From positions 1 to 19,174 of the forward strand of contig ONTN01000008.1 in assembly GCA_900320765.1 (NCBI GenBank): a DNA stretch of 19,174 nt. The letters are read 5' to 3'. Below are positions 12,470 to 19,174 of this stretch, piece by piece; the stretch's first letter is position 1; every line of letters starts with the position of its first letter. This DNA comes from an uncultured Eubacteriales bacterium. Its GTDB lineage: Bacteria; Bacillota; Clostridia; Oscillospirales; Oscillospiraceae. The translations under genes and the position numbers were made by a program. The notes under the pieces are model-generated. The model was not told the DNA's origin. It made no database searches and saw only the letters and a list, made by a program, of their open reading frames with translations.

Positions 12470-14191
12470 ATGAAACGCGCGGCATCGTTTTTACTCTGTC
12501 TGGCTATTCTCCTAACTCTCGTTCCGGCGGCGTTTGCCGCTGAGGAAGCCTCCGGGTCAAAGCTTATCGCTCTCACGTTCGACGACGGACCCTCCGCATA
12601 TACCGAGGAGCTGCTCGACGGGCTCAAGGCGAGGGGCGCGAGGGTCACCTTCTTCTGCGTAGGCTTCAATATCGCAAGAAGGCCGGATACTGTAAAGCGA
12701 GCTTGGATGGAAGGCCATCAGATCGCGAATCACACATGGGATCACCCCGAGCTTACGAGCCTGTCTAACGACGCTGTCAAAAGCCAGATATCGAGAGTTG
12801 AGGCCGCTCTTGACGACGCAATCGGCTTTCACCTCAGCTACATACTCCGCCCGCCCTACGGGTCGTATAACTCCCGCGTGCTGAAGGCTGCGAACGTGCC
12901 CGCTATTTACTGGTCGATGAACACGGCGGACTACCTCACAAGCAAGGCGGACGTCGTATGCAGCCAGATAGTCAAGGCGGCTCGCGACGGAGCTATCGGC
13001 TGCCTGCACGACACGCACTACTCCACGGTCAGGGGCGCCCTGATGGCGATCGACAAGCTGCAGAAAGAGGGCTATGAATTCGTTACGATAAACGAGCTCT
13101 TTTACCGAAAGGGTATAGAGCTTGAGAACGCGACGATATATAAGAACGCTTATAAGGGCAGCGAGACCACCCCCGCGCTTAAAGCTCCGGAGATAACTGG
13201 CGTTGAGGACCCCGTTACCGGAAAACAGAAGATAGTCATTTCAGGCGACGGGCGTGGAAGCGTCTATTACACCACCGACGGTTCTATCCCCTCCCCGATA
13301 AACGGCAGACTGTACACCGGCGCCTTTATGCTCGCCTCAAGCGCCTCAGTTCGGGCAGTCAGCGTAGTAAACTGGAACGGGATACGCTCCTATACCTCGG
13401 AGCTTAAAGTTGAGGTAACGCCCCGCGCTGATATAGTCTCCGCACCCGATGGGTCTATTCTCGTGTTCAGCTCATCAACCCCCGGCGCTGAAATTTATTA
13501 TACGGACGACGGGAGCGAGCCTAATCGCGAGAGTACCCTGTACGCCTCACCAATCGAGGGCGTTCCCGGAAAAACATACTCCGCCGTTGCGACGGCAGAG
13601 GGCAGGCGCGACAGCGTCGCGGATACGGTAACGTATTCGGATAACGGTTTCTGGATGAGGGACGTGAAGCCTGGCGACTGGTACTATGAGGTGATCGACG
13701 AGGCGGCCTTGCTCGGGATCCTGAACGGAACCGGATATTACCGCTTTGAGCCGGGCAGAGCTACGACGCGCGCCATGGCGGTAACTATGCTCTATCGCCT
13801 CGCCGCGCCGGAAGACAGTTTTGAAAGGATTGAGCTCCCCGACGTTTCGCCCACCTCCTACTGCTACGACGCCGTCTGCTGGGCGTACTTCTCCGGCATC
13901 GAGGACGGAGCTGAAAGCGGCTTCCGCCCGGCTGAGGACATAACCAAGGAGGAGCTTGCGGTAATGCTCGCAAGGCTTCTCGGCGCGGAGGGTGAGGCTG
14001 ACGTCTCACTCCTCGCTGAGCATCCGGACGGAGGCGACGTCTCCGAATGGGCAGAGCGCGGAGTTGCAGCCTGTCTCCGGCTCGGCATACTGAAGGGCAC
14101 CTCCTCCGGCAAGCTCAAGCCGCAAAAGGGCGCGACAAGAGCGGAAACGGCCGCAATGCTCTTAAGAGCGGCGGAGATAATGAAGGGTTGA
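12470..14191 (+). CDS. Secreted SLH-anchored polysaccharide deacetylase (NodB/PgdA-like)
   Basis: This 573-residue protein has a signal peptide to about residue 23 (AFA cleavage). Residues 31-213 are a NodB-homology carbohydrate esterase-4 domain with TFDDGP (36-41, catalytic base Asp38 and metal ligand Asp39), the metal histidines in HTWDH (88 and 92), RPPYG (127-131), and LHD (179-181, catalytic His180). It should remove N-acetyl groups from peptidoglycan or another cell-surface glycan, as in lysozyme resistance; the substrate is inferred. Residues about 236-315 and 320-390 are two chitobiase/hexosaminidase C-terminal-type beta domains (VYYTTDGSIPS and IYYTDDGSEPN). Residues about 393-570 are three SLH repeats anchoring it to the wall. 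GGGTGG lies six bases before the ATG. It is monocistronic between its own promoter and a terminator. Confidence 0.92.
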   Translation: MKRAASFLLCLAILLTLVPAAFAAEEASGSKLIALTFDDGPSAYTEELLDGLKARGARVTFFCVGFNIARRPDTVKRAWMEGHQIANHTWDHPELTSLSNDAVKSQISRVEAALDDAIGFHLSYILRPPYGSYNSRVLKAANVPAIYWSMNTADYLTSKADVVCSQIVKAARDGAIGCLHDTHYSTVRGALMAIDKLQKEGYEFVTINELFYRKGIELENATIYKNAYKGSETTPALKAPEITGVEDPVTGKQKIVISGDGRGSVYYTTDGSIPSPINGRLYTGAFMLASSASVRAVSVVNWNGIRSYTSELKVEVTPRADIVSAPDGSILVFSSSTPGAEIYYTDDGSEPNRESTLYASPIEGVPGKTYSAVATAEGRRDSVADTVTYSDNGFWMRDVKPGDWYYEVIDEAALLGILNGTGYYRFEPGRATTRAMAVTMLYRLAAPEDSFERIELPDVSPTSYCYDAVCWAYFSGIEDGAESGFRPAEDITKEELAVMLARLLGAEGEADVSLLAEHPDGGDVSEWAERGVAACLRLGILKGTSSGKLKPQKGATRAETAAMLLRAAEIMKG

Positions 14192-14199
14192 TTTAAGTA

Positions 14200-14242
14200 A
14201 AAAACAGGAGGGTTGGGCCTAAGCTCATACCCTCCTGTTTTT
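14200..14242. terminator. Bidirectional terminator between deacetylase and giant SLH genes
   Basis: A perfect 14-bp stem AAAAACAGGAGGGT/ACCCTCCTGTTTTT (14200-14213 and 14229-14242) has a 15-base loop. It ends two convergent genes, 9 bp after one stop and 5 bp after the other. Confidence 0.9.
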
Positions 14243-14246
14243 GTTT

Positions 14247-17200
14247 TCAACGTACCTTTGTGTTGTAATTCATAACGATCTGCGCGACCTCTGAGCGTTT
14301 GGCCGTTCCCTTGGGGTCAAGCCTTCCGTTCCCCTTGCCGCTTATTACTCCGGTGCCGACCGCCCATGAAAAGGCTTCCTTTGCCCAGCCGCTTATCTCA
14401 TCCGCGTCGCCGTAAGCGGAGAGGTCTGCGTTTTCAGCCGCGGGCATACCCATAAAGCGCCAGAGCATCGTAACCATCTGCTCGCGGGTAACGGGGTCAT
14501 CCGTTCCGAATCTGCCGCCGCCGTAGCCCTTCACGATGCCCTCGCCCGCTGCCCAGATAACGGCATTCGTGTACCATTTTCCGCTCTCGACGTCGGTAAA
14601 CGGTATCTCGCCCGTGACCTCCGGCTCGCCTGCGATGCGATAGAGCACGGTTGCGAACATCGCCCTCGTCATCGTCCCATCGGGGGCAAAACGGGTTTTG
14701 CTGACTCCCTTGAAATAGCCCCTGTCATAGCAGAAATACACGGCGTCATAGTACCAGCTTCCCTCCGGAACGTCCTCAAAGGGTCTGTCATTCGCTTCCG
14801 AAAGCGTTATTACGGCTTTGACGGTTGAATCCGCGTAGTTTACTGAACTGACAGTAACGGGAAGGGTGATGACGTCGCCCTCGGCTCCGCCTGAAATTTT
14901 CGCCGTCACACGTCCGGTATCGGCGTTGACCGAAAACTCAGAAACTGTCACGCTTCCCGTTACGCTCGCCTTCCCCGCGGCGTAACTCAGCGTTCCGGCG
15001 TTATCGGGCATGAGTCCGGAGGCGTCAGCCGTTACGAAGCTTGAATTGCAGGGCGCAGTAAGCTCTATATCCCCAAGCGTCCGCGCCCCCGCCTTAGCGA
15101 CGGTCAGAGTACCGGCGGCAAAGGTTATCGCGTAGTTATCTGAAGTAAGCCCGCCCGGGATAATGGAATACGTACCCGCATTGCCGTACTGAGTATAGGT
15201 ATATGAATACGCCAGCGTGCCAGAGAGCGCGGTCTCGTCCTCGTCGAGCACGAAGCCGGAATACGTCACTCCGTTGTTCGCCGGAGCCTGCCCGAAGGTT
15301 ATCATTTGAGCATTAGCCGAAACGGTGAGAGGAGCGGGGCTGACGGTCAAGCTAACGTCTGTCTCGGCGGTAACGCCTCCGTCGTTCGTTATGCTGAGCT
15401 TCGCCGTATACGTTCCGGGCAGAAGTCCGGTGACAGGTCTGATGAATAGGTCGCGGTCATACACCGAAGGAACGAGCTTGCCCAGGTAATACCATGCGTC
15501 GAGCTCTTCAAGGCTTCCCTCAAGCGTAAACTTATCTGCGTCATCGCCGGTAAGCTCGATGCTCGTGACCTTGGTGTAGGCATTGCCGGTATATGTTACA
15601 GTAAACGTTCTTTGCGGGGCATATGAATATCCGTAATATACCGTGCCGAAGTCCGGGGCGGCGACCGCCGTATCGTAGGTCTTTGAGAGCACGGTAAACG
15701 TTATCTCGCACTTTGCCGTCTCCCCGTCCTCGCTTGTGACGGAAAGGATAGCTTTATACGTTCCCGCTGCAAGCCCGCTCTTGGGCTGAACTATGTAGCT
15801 CGAACTATTCGTTTCGCCCACGGCGACCGTGTTGCCGTAGGAATTCCTTACGGTGAAGGCGTCTGCGTCCTCTCCGCTCAGCGTGACGGAGGAGATCGTT
15901 TTGACCGTTCTGCCGTTATTGGTGATAAACACGAGGCTTTGCGGCCCGCTCGAATAGCCCTCGACCCAGTCGCCCTCGGTAAGCCCGGGGACGGATATCG
16001 TCATCTCATGGGGCTTTACCGTAAACGTGCTCTGAGCGGAAGCGGTCTTGCCCGCTCCGTAGGCTACTGTCACCTTCGCCGTATAAGTACCGGCGGATAG
16101 CCCCTCCTTCGGCTGAATGGTATAGGTCTCGTCGGTACCGTCCGCCGCGAGGGAAGCGCCGCCCGTTTTGTTGAGTTCAAAGCTCTCCGAGCTCTTCTCG
16201 TCGAGGGTCACCGAGGTGATTTCAACCGCCGTGCCGAGGCTTGCGATTTTGATCGTTCTCGCTTCCGGCCTTGTATAGTCCTCGAACGCCGCGTCAAAGT
16301 CCTGCGCTGTCACTTCGATCTCGTTCGGGTTAGTCTCAAACGTGGCTGTAACGGTCACGGGGAAGGCGGGCATGGTAAACGTGCGCGTTTTGTCCGTTCC
16401 GCTAAGCTCGACGGAGGTCGTCGGATCGCCCGTTTTCGCTGCGGCTATAGAGCTGATGAAATACCCCCTGTCCGGTGTGATCGTCAGGGTCACGGTCTCG
16501 CCGTCATAGTATCCGTTCTCAAACGAGCTCTCGCTCACCGCGATGCTGCCGTTTTCCGTATCAGCAAGCGTAACGGCGGACAGAGTCGTAGGAACGAGGG
16601 TCTTTCCATTAAGCTTCGAGATTTCCTCTCCGGTGAGCTCTCCGCTGAAAACCGCCGAATTATCGTCCGTCTTGAATGGCTTCTCGAAGACGACGGTATT
16701 ATAAGCATACTCCTTTGCACTGAAGCTGTCGGTAGAGTTAAGCCAGCTAAGGTGCAGGTTATAGAAGTACAGTCTGCCGCTTCCGCCGTCAACGGTCACG
16801 TTGCCGCCGTTGAAGTTGAAATTGCCGTCGACTTCCACGACGTCGTAGGGTTGCGTTCTCGTAAAGCGGAGGTCACCGCCGTTTACGGTAAGCTTATCAA
16901 CTCTAAGGGCTCTGTCATTACACGACTTCACATTCAATGCTCCGGCGGTCTCTCCCGCGCTCTGAGCGTAGATCGTAAGGCTTCCGTTCCCCTTGTTCCA
17001 GATCGTGCAGCCGGAGTTTGCGGCTGCGGTCAGCGTCTTCCCGTCAACGAGGATTATGCGCACGTCGCCGTCTATGCCGAGGGAGCCGTTATAGGTCACG
17101 TCGCTGCTGACGACGTACCAAGCCGGGGCATCTCCGCCCGTGCCGAGGACGGTATCGCCGCCCCCCACAAGTACCTCGAAATCCTCGCAGAGCTGTTCTT

Positions 17201-18011
17201 CTCCGTTTTCGTCCAGGTATTTATACCCGTCGCCTACCGTGAAGTCAAACGTTCTTCTTCCGCTGTACGGGTTTATGCCGTCGATCGTCACTGTATATAT
17301 TCCGGGGTCCTTCACGGGATAGGGGTTTATGAACTCGTTGTAATCTCTGCCCTTTATAAGCTTCTCTCCGTCTCCCGCCTTGACGGTATATGCGGGCGTT
17401 ATCTCCTCGCCCGTGTATTTATAAAATCTCTCGCCCGTTACGGAGGAATAGTGCGTAAGATCGTGGATGAGATCCTCGCCGCTTATGAGCTGAAGCTCCG
17501 CAAGCTGAACGGTGTTGCCCTCCCTGCCGCGGTTGAACTCAAAGCGGAAATATTTATATGCGTTGATGTTTCTGATAGGGAACTTATACGAGGTCGTGCT
17601 CTCCGCCTGCAAAACGGTGTCGTTTTGAACGTATGCAAGCAGAGTCCATGAAGCGTCGCCCTCGTTTTTTGCCTTAAGGAACCAGCCTGCGGGATTGCGG
17701 CCCGGATATTTATCCGTGTCGTTCCCCGTGGTCAGAATGTATCCCGTGGGCACGAAGGCCTCGTCGGCGTAAAACTCGATATAGTTCGGGTTATCCGGGT
17801 CAACGACGCACCATTTCGTGTTCAAATCGCCGTCAACCAGCTTATCGTAGTCCTCGTTGCCACTTGCGCCTGCAGTGCCGCTCGTCGCGGTAAAGCCGGT
17901 GTGTACGCCGTTCTCAACCGCTGTCGCCCGCGCCGGTAAGGCTCCGAGGGGCAGCATGCCGAGGAGCATGCATACCGCAAGCAGGATAGATAAAAGCTTG
18001 TTCTTCTTCAT
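14247..18011 (-). CDS. Giant modular SLH-anchored surface protein
   Basis: This 1254-residue secreted protein has a signal peptide at 1-30 (KKNK, hydrophobic core, ARA|TA). The modules in order are: a discoidin/F5-8C-like domain at about 36-178 (DYDKLVDGDLNTKW, then YFRFEFN and LAELQL), usually a glycan binder; an Ig-like strand domain at about 185-260 (YTGEEITP, GRDY, YSGRRTFDF); an unassigned beta-rich region at about 262-475 with GNGSLTIYAQ and repeating strands; an InlB-repeat-like domain at about 478-558; three related repeats at about 561-891; an MBG-like domain at 893-972; a further beta domain; and three SLH motifs at about 1077-1248. No enzyme motif was seen, so an adhesin or glycan-binding role is inferred. 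GGGAGGG precedes the ATG. It is 19 bp after a TetR gene and apparently co-transcribed with it. Confidence 0.93.
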   Translation of the reverse strand: MKKNKLLSILLAVCMLLGMLPLGALPARATAVENGVHTGFTATSGTAGASGNEDYDKLVDGDLNTKWCVVDPDNPNYIEFYADEAFVPTGYILTTGNDTDKYPGRNPAGWFLKAKNEGDASWTLLAYVQNDTVLQAESTTSYKFPIRNINAYKYFRFEFNRGREGNTVQLAELQLISGEDLIHDLTHYSSVTGERFYKYTGEEITPAYTVKAGDGEKLIKGRDYNEFINPYPVKDPGIYTVTIDGINPYSGRRTFDFTVGDGYKYLDENGEEQLCEDFEVLVGGGDTVLGTGGDAPAWYVVSSDVTYNGSLGIDGDVRIILVDGKTLTAAANSGCTIWNKGNGSLTIYAQSAGETAGALNVKSCNDRALRVDKLTVNGGDLRFTRTQPYDVVEVDGNFNFNGGNVTVDGGSGRLYFYNLHLSWLNSTDSFSAKEYAYNTVVFEKPFKTDDNSAVFSGELTGEEISKLNGKTLVPTTLSAVTLADTENGSIAVSESSFENGYYDGETVTLTITPDRGYFISSIAAAKTGDPTTSVELSGTDKTRTFTMPAFPVTVTATFETNPNEIEVTAQDFDAAFEDYTRPEARTIKIASLGTAVEITSVTLDEKSSESFELNKTGGASLAADGTDETYTIQPKEGLSAGTYTAKVTVAYGAGKTASAQSTFTVKPHEMTISVPGLTEGDWVEGYSSGPQSLVFITNNGRTVKTISSVTLSGEDADAFTVRNSYGNTVAVGETNSSSYIVQPKSGLAAGTYKAILSVTSEDGETAKCEITFTVLSKTYDTAVAAPDFGTVYYGYSYAPQRTFTVTYTGNAYTKVTSIELTGDDADKFTLEGSLEELDAWYYLGKLVPSVYDRDLFIRPVTGLLPGTYTAKLSITNDGGVTAETDVSLTVSPAPLTVSANAQMITFGQAPANNGVTYSGFVLDEDETALSGTLAYSYTYTQYGNAGTYSIIPGGLTSDNYAITFAAGTLTVAKAGARTLGDIELTAPCNSSFVTADASGLMPDNAGTLSYAAGKASVTGSVTVSEFSVNADTGRVTAKISGGAEGDVITLPVTVSSVNYADSTVKAVITLSEANDRPFEDVPEGSWYYDAVYFCYDRGYFKGVSKTRFAPDGTMTRAMFATVLYRIAGEPEVTGEIPFTDVESGKWYTNAVIWAAGEGIVKGYGGGRFGTDDPVTREQMVTMLWRFMGMPAAENADLSAYGDADEISGWAKEAFSWAVGTGVISGKGNGRLDPKGTAKRSEVAQIVMNYNTKVR
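15339..16331 (-). repeat. Three tandem ~110-residue protein repeats in the giant SLH protein
   Basis: Residues about 561-667, 668-779 and 780-891 share one plan: a strand ending in TSVTL or TSIEL, then DADxFT, a variable loop, an I-x-P-x-x-GL-x-x-GTY-x-A-x-L-x-V segment, and a terminal TFTV strand. They are diverged at the sequence level (different loops and lengths), pointing to old duplications rather than recent slippage. The fold is probably Ig/fibronectin-like. Confidence 0.75.
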
Positions 18012-18030
18012 TAAAAATCCCTCCCGTAAT

Positions 18031-18660
18031 TTAAACCGTGTATCTTGCGAGCAGCATTTCCTTTTGCGCTATAAGCTCGCGCTCGGGGCTTACTCCCGCG
18101 TCGTATACGAGTCCTACGGCGTAGCGCGTCGCTATCGCCAGCATCAGGTGAAGCGTTGTGGAGAATATCTCCTCCTCCGAATAATCAGTGCGCAGCGTAC
18201 CGTCCTCCTGTCCGCGCAGGTAGACTAAGTGAAACCGCGCCTTAATCGCGTCGATCATAGCGATAAAAGGCTGCATCTGCTCTGAACTGATTATTTGTGA
18301 GCGGACGTATACGTTAAAAAACTGGTTAAACCGCAGGATATCGACGTTATCGCGGTATAGGCGGATAAACGACTCGACCATAAACTCATAGGTCTCCGCC
18401 GCAGTCCCCGTATTCTCAGGGCTCTGTTCGCGGTTGACATTCAAGTAGTTTTCCCACGCCCAAGTGGAGACCGCAACGACAAGATTTTCCTTTGAATGGA
18501 AATACCTCTGGAGCGAGCGGGTCGTAAAACCCGTTACTGCGGCTATTTCGCCCATCGTCACTGAATCGATGTTTTTCTCGGTAAAAAGGCGAAACGCCGT
18601 TTCCAGCATGATCTCCCGCCGTGCCGCCATATCCCCGGCGCTGAGTTTTCGTCCCTTCAA
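18031..18660 (-). CDS. TetR/AcrR-family transcriptional regulator
   Basis: This 209-residue protein has an N-terminal three-helix DNA-binding domain at about residues 14-60, with the helix-turn-helix MGEIAAVTGFTTRSLQRYFHSKENLV, and an all-helical ligand/dimer domain behind it. The ligand cannot be inferred. The start is a TTG (18658-18660), six bases after GAGGTGA; an ATG inside that stretch is in another frame, and the next in-frame ATG (residue 11) lacks a good ribosome binding site but would keep the whole DNA-binding domain. It is first in an operon, 19 bp before the giant surface protein. A palindrome over its own -35 suggests that it represses itself and its neighbour. Confidence 0.9.
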   Translation of the reverse strand: MKGRKLSAGDMAARREIMLETAFRLFTEKNIDSVTMGEIAAVTGFTTRSLQRYFHSKENLVVAVSTWAWENYLNVNREQSPENTGTAAETYEFMVESFIRLYRDNVDILRFNQFFNVYVRSQIISSEQMQPFIAMIDAIKARFHLVYLRGQEDGTLRTDYSEEEIFSTTLHLMLAIATRYAVGLVYDAGVSPERELIAQKEMLLARYTV

Positions 18661-18711
18661 GCAGCATCACCTCGTTTATGTCGTACCGTGCGACGCAAAA
18701 TCTTTTAGCTG

Positions 18712-18740
18712 ATTATATCACCGCTGTATACGTTTTTCAA
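18712..18740 (-). promoter_or_regulatory. Sigma-A promoter of the tetR-SLH operon
   Basis: On the minus strand TTGAAA (18735-18740) and TATAAT (18712-18717, perfect) are separated by 17 bp. It is a strong promoter by sequence. Confidence 0.9.
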
Positions 18741-18745
18741 TACAG
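18724..18745. promoter_or_regulatory. Candidate TetR operator
   Basis: CTGTAT (18724-18729) and ATACAG (18740-18745) form a perfect inverted repeat with a 10-base spacer, overlapping the -35 and spacer of the tetR promoter. TetR-family regulators typically bind such palindromes next to their own gene. Binding is inferred. Confidence 0.6.
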
Positions 18746-18760
18746 TTTCCGGAAAACGGT

Positions 18761-18796
18761 AAAAAAACTTTCAGCCGGGGCGATGCCCCGGCTGAA
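18761..18796 (-). terminator. recN intrinsic terminator
   Basis: A perfect 12-bp stem TTCAGCCGGGGC/GCCCCGGCTGAA (18770-18781 and 18785-18796) with a GAT loop is followed on the minus strand by AG and seven Ts (18761-18767). It lies 21 bp after recN and isolates it from the tetR promoter. Confidence 0.92.
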
Positions 18797-18817
18797 GCTA
18801 TATACGTTATTTGAATT

Positions 18818-19174
18818 TTATGAGTTTTCCTTTTTCCAATTCTCTGCCGCGTCAAGCTGCTCCTCGGCGGCTTTCAGCGTTGTTTCTGTTATCACGTCGC
18901 CGCCCGTCAGTCTCGCGAGCTCCAGCTTTCTGCCCTCGCCGTCAAGGCGCTCCACTCGGGTGTAAGTCCGCCCCTCGGATAGCTCCTTAGAGATTGAGAA
19001 ATGCGCGTCCGCCATAGATGCGATCTGGGGAAGATGTGTCACGCAGATGACCTGCTTATTTCCGGCTATTCCGGCGAGCTTTTCGGCGACTCTCCTCGCG
19101 GCTATTCCGGAAACGCCTGTATCAATCTCGTCGAACACCATTGCGTCCACGGGATCGTTCTCGCTCAGTACGCT
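18818..19174 (-). CDS. recN: DNA repair protein RecN, C-terminal part
   Basis: These are the last 118 residues of RecN, an SMC-like ATPase acting early in double-strand break repair; the gene continues beyond the right edge. The Walker B region VFDEIDTGVSG and the following QVICVTHLPQIASMAD with the D/H-loop are characteristic of the C-terminal head of RecN. The reading frame is open to the window edge, so the apparent GTG start at 19148-19150 is internal. The gene ends with its own strong terminator. In Clostridia recN commonly follows argR, but that part is outside the window. Confidence 0.95.
   Translation of the reverse strand, partial: SVLSENDPVDAMVFDEIDTGVSGIAARRVAEKLAGIAGNKQVICVTHLPQIASMADAHFSISKELSEGRTYTRVERLDGEGRKLELARLTGGDVITETTLKAAEEQLDAAENWKKENS

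Noticed and set aside
15339..16331. Tandem repeats as a DNA-level repeat array or phase-variable region
   Set aside because: Similarity is seen at protein level only; nucleotide copies are strongly diverged, so slippage or recombination is unlikely.
16752..17651. Plus-strand open frame (299 codons) antisense to the giant SLH gene
   Set aside because: No signal, motif or ribosome binding site; the opposite strand shows clear domain structure, so this is a shadow frame.
19148..19150. GTG near the right edge as the start of a short gene
   Set aside because: The frame is open to the edge and the residues continue the RecN C-terminal domain, so this is an internal codon of a truncated gene.
1..19174. 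Mobile elements, phage genes, CRISPR arrays, tRNA or rRNA genes
   Set aside because: No transposase or integrase motifs, no regularly spaced direct repeats, no cloverleaf or rRNA sequence noticed on either strand.

Overview
The window reads as chromosomal DNA from a spore-forming, anaerobic, GC-rich member of the Clostridia, most like gut Oscillospiraceae-type Firmicutes (inference). The grounds are a rplS-lepB-rbgA block, a tyrosine T-box leader, a SpoIVFA/SpoIVFB-like pair followed by the clostridial radical-SAM TIGR03960/TIGR03936 pair, strong GGAGG-type ribosome binding sites, sigma-A promoters with a uniform 17-bp spacer, and S-layer-homology (SLH) surface proteins. No tRNA, rRNA, CRISPR array, insertion sequence, prophage or integrase was seen.

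Layout. (1) 1-2450, minus strand: L19 (rplS) with its own promoter and a structured leader, a terminator, then an extended -10 promoter reading signal peptidase I (lepB), the ribosome-assembly GTPase RbgA and the start of a PfkB-family sugar kinase cut by the window edge. (2) 2476-4775, plus strand: a divergent two-gene operon of a 66-residue AbrB/SpoVT-fold regulator and a membrane-anchored amidohydrolase with an extra C-terminal domain, closed by a bidirectional terminator. (3) 4788-9435, minus strand: a SpoIVFA-like degenerate M23 protein, an M50 site-2-type protease, the TIGR03960 B12-binding radical-SAM protein, its TIGR03936 (DUF2344) partner and phosphofructokinase (pfkA), tightly packed, with a probable internal promoter before the radical-SAM gene. 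(4) 9554-10547, plus: a small secreted Ig-like plus SLH protein. (5) 10567-12373, minus: L31 (rpmE, TTG start, own promoter) and TyrRS behind a T-box with a UAC specifier. (6) 12402-14242, plus: a secreted polysaccharide deacetylase with two chitobiase-type domains and C-terminal SLH repeats. (7) 14247-18745, minus: a TetR regulator and, 19 bp downstream, a 1254-residue modular SLH surface protein, with a palindrome over the -35 of the shared promoter. (8) 18761-19174, minus: the C-terminal end of RecN and its terminator.

Two themes stand out. Three SLH-anchored wall proteins lie within about 8.5 kb, one of them apparently under a cognate TetR repressor; they would share the same cell-wall anchor polymer. 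Second, both small regulators (AbrB-type and TetR) sit first in two-gene operons with symmetric sequences over their own promoters, suggesting self-regulating cassettes whose effector genes (a membrane amidohydrolase and a giant adhesin-like protein) are not assigned to any known pathway. The rest is conserved housekeeping or sporulation content in largely expected order, with local rearrangements: a PfkB kinase where rnhB is usual and pfkA where rng/rplU are usual.
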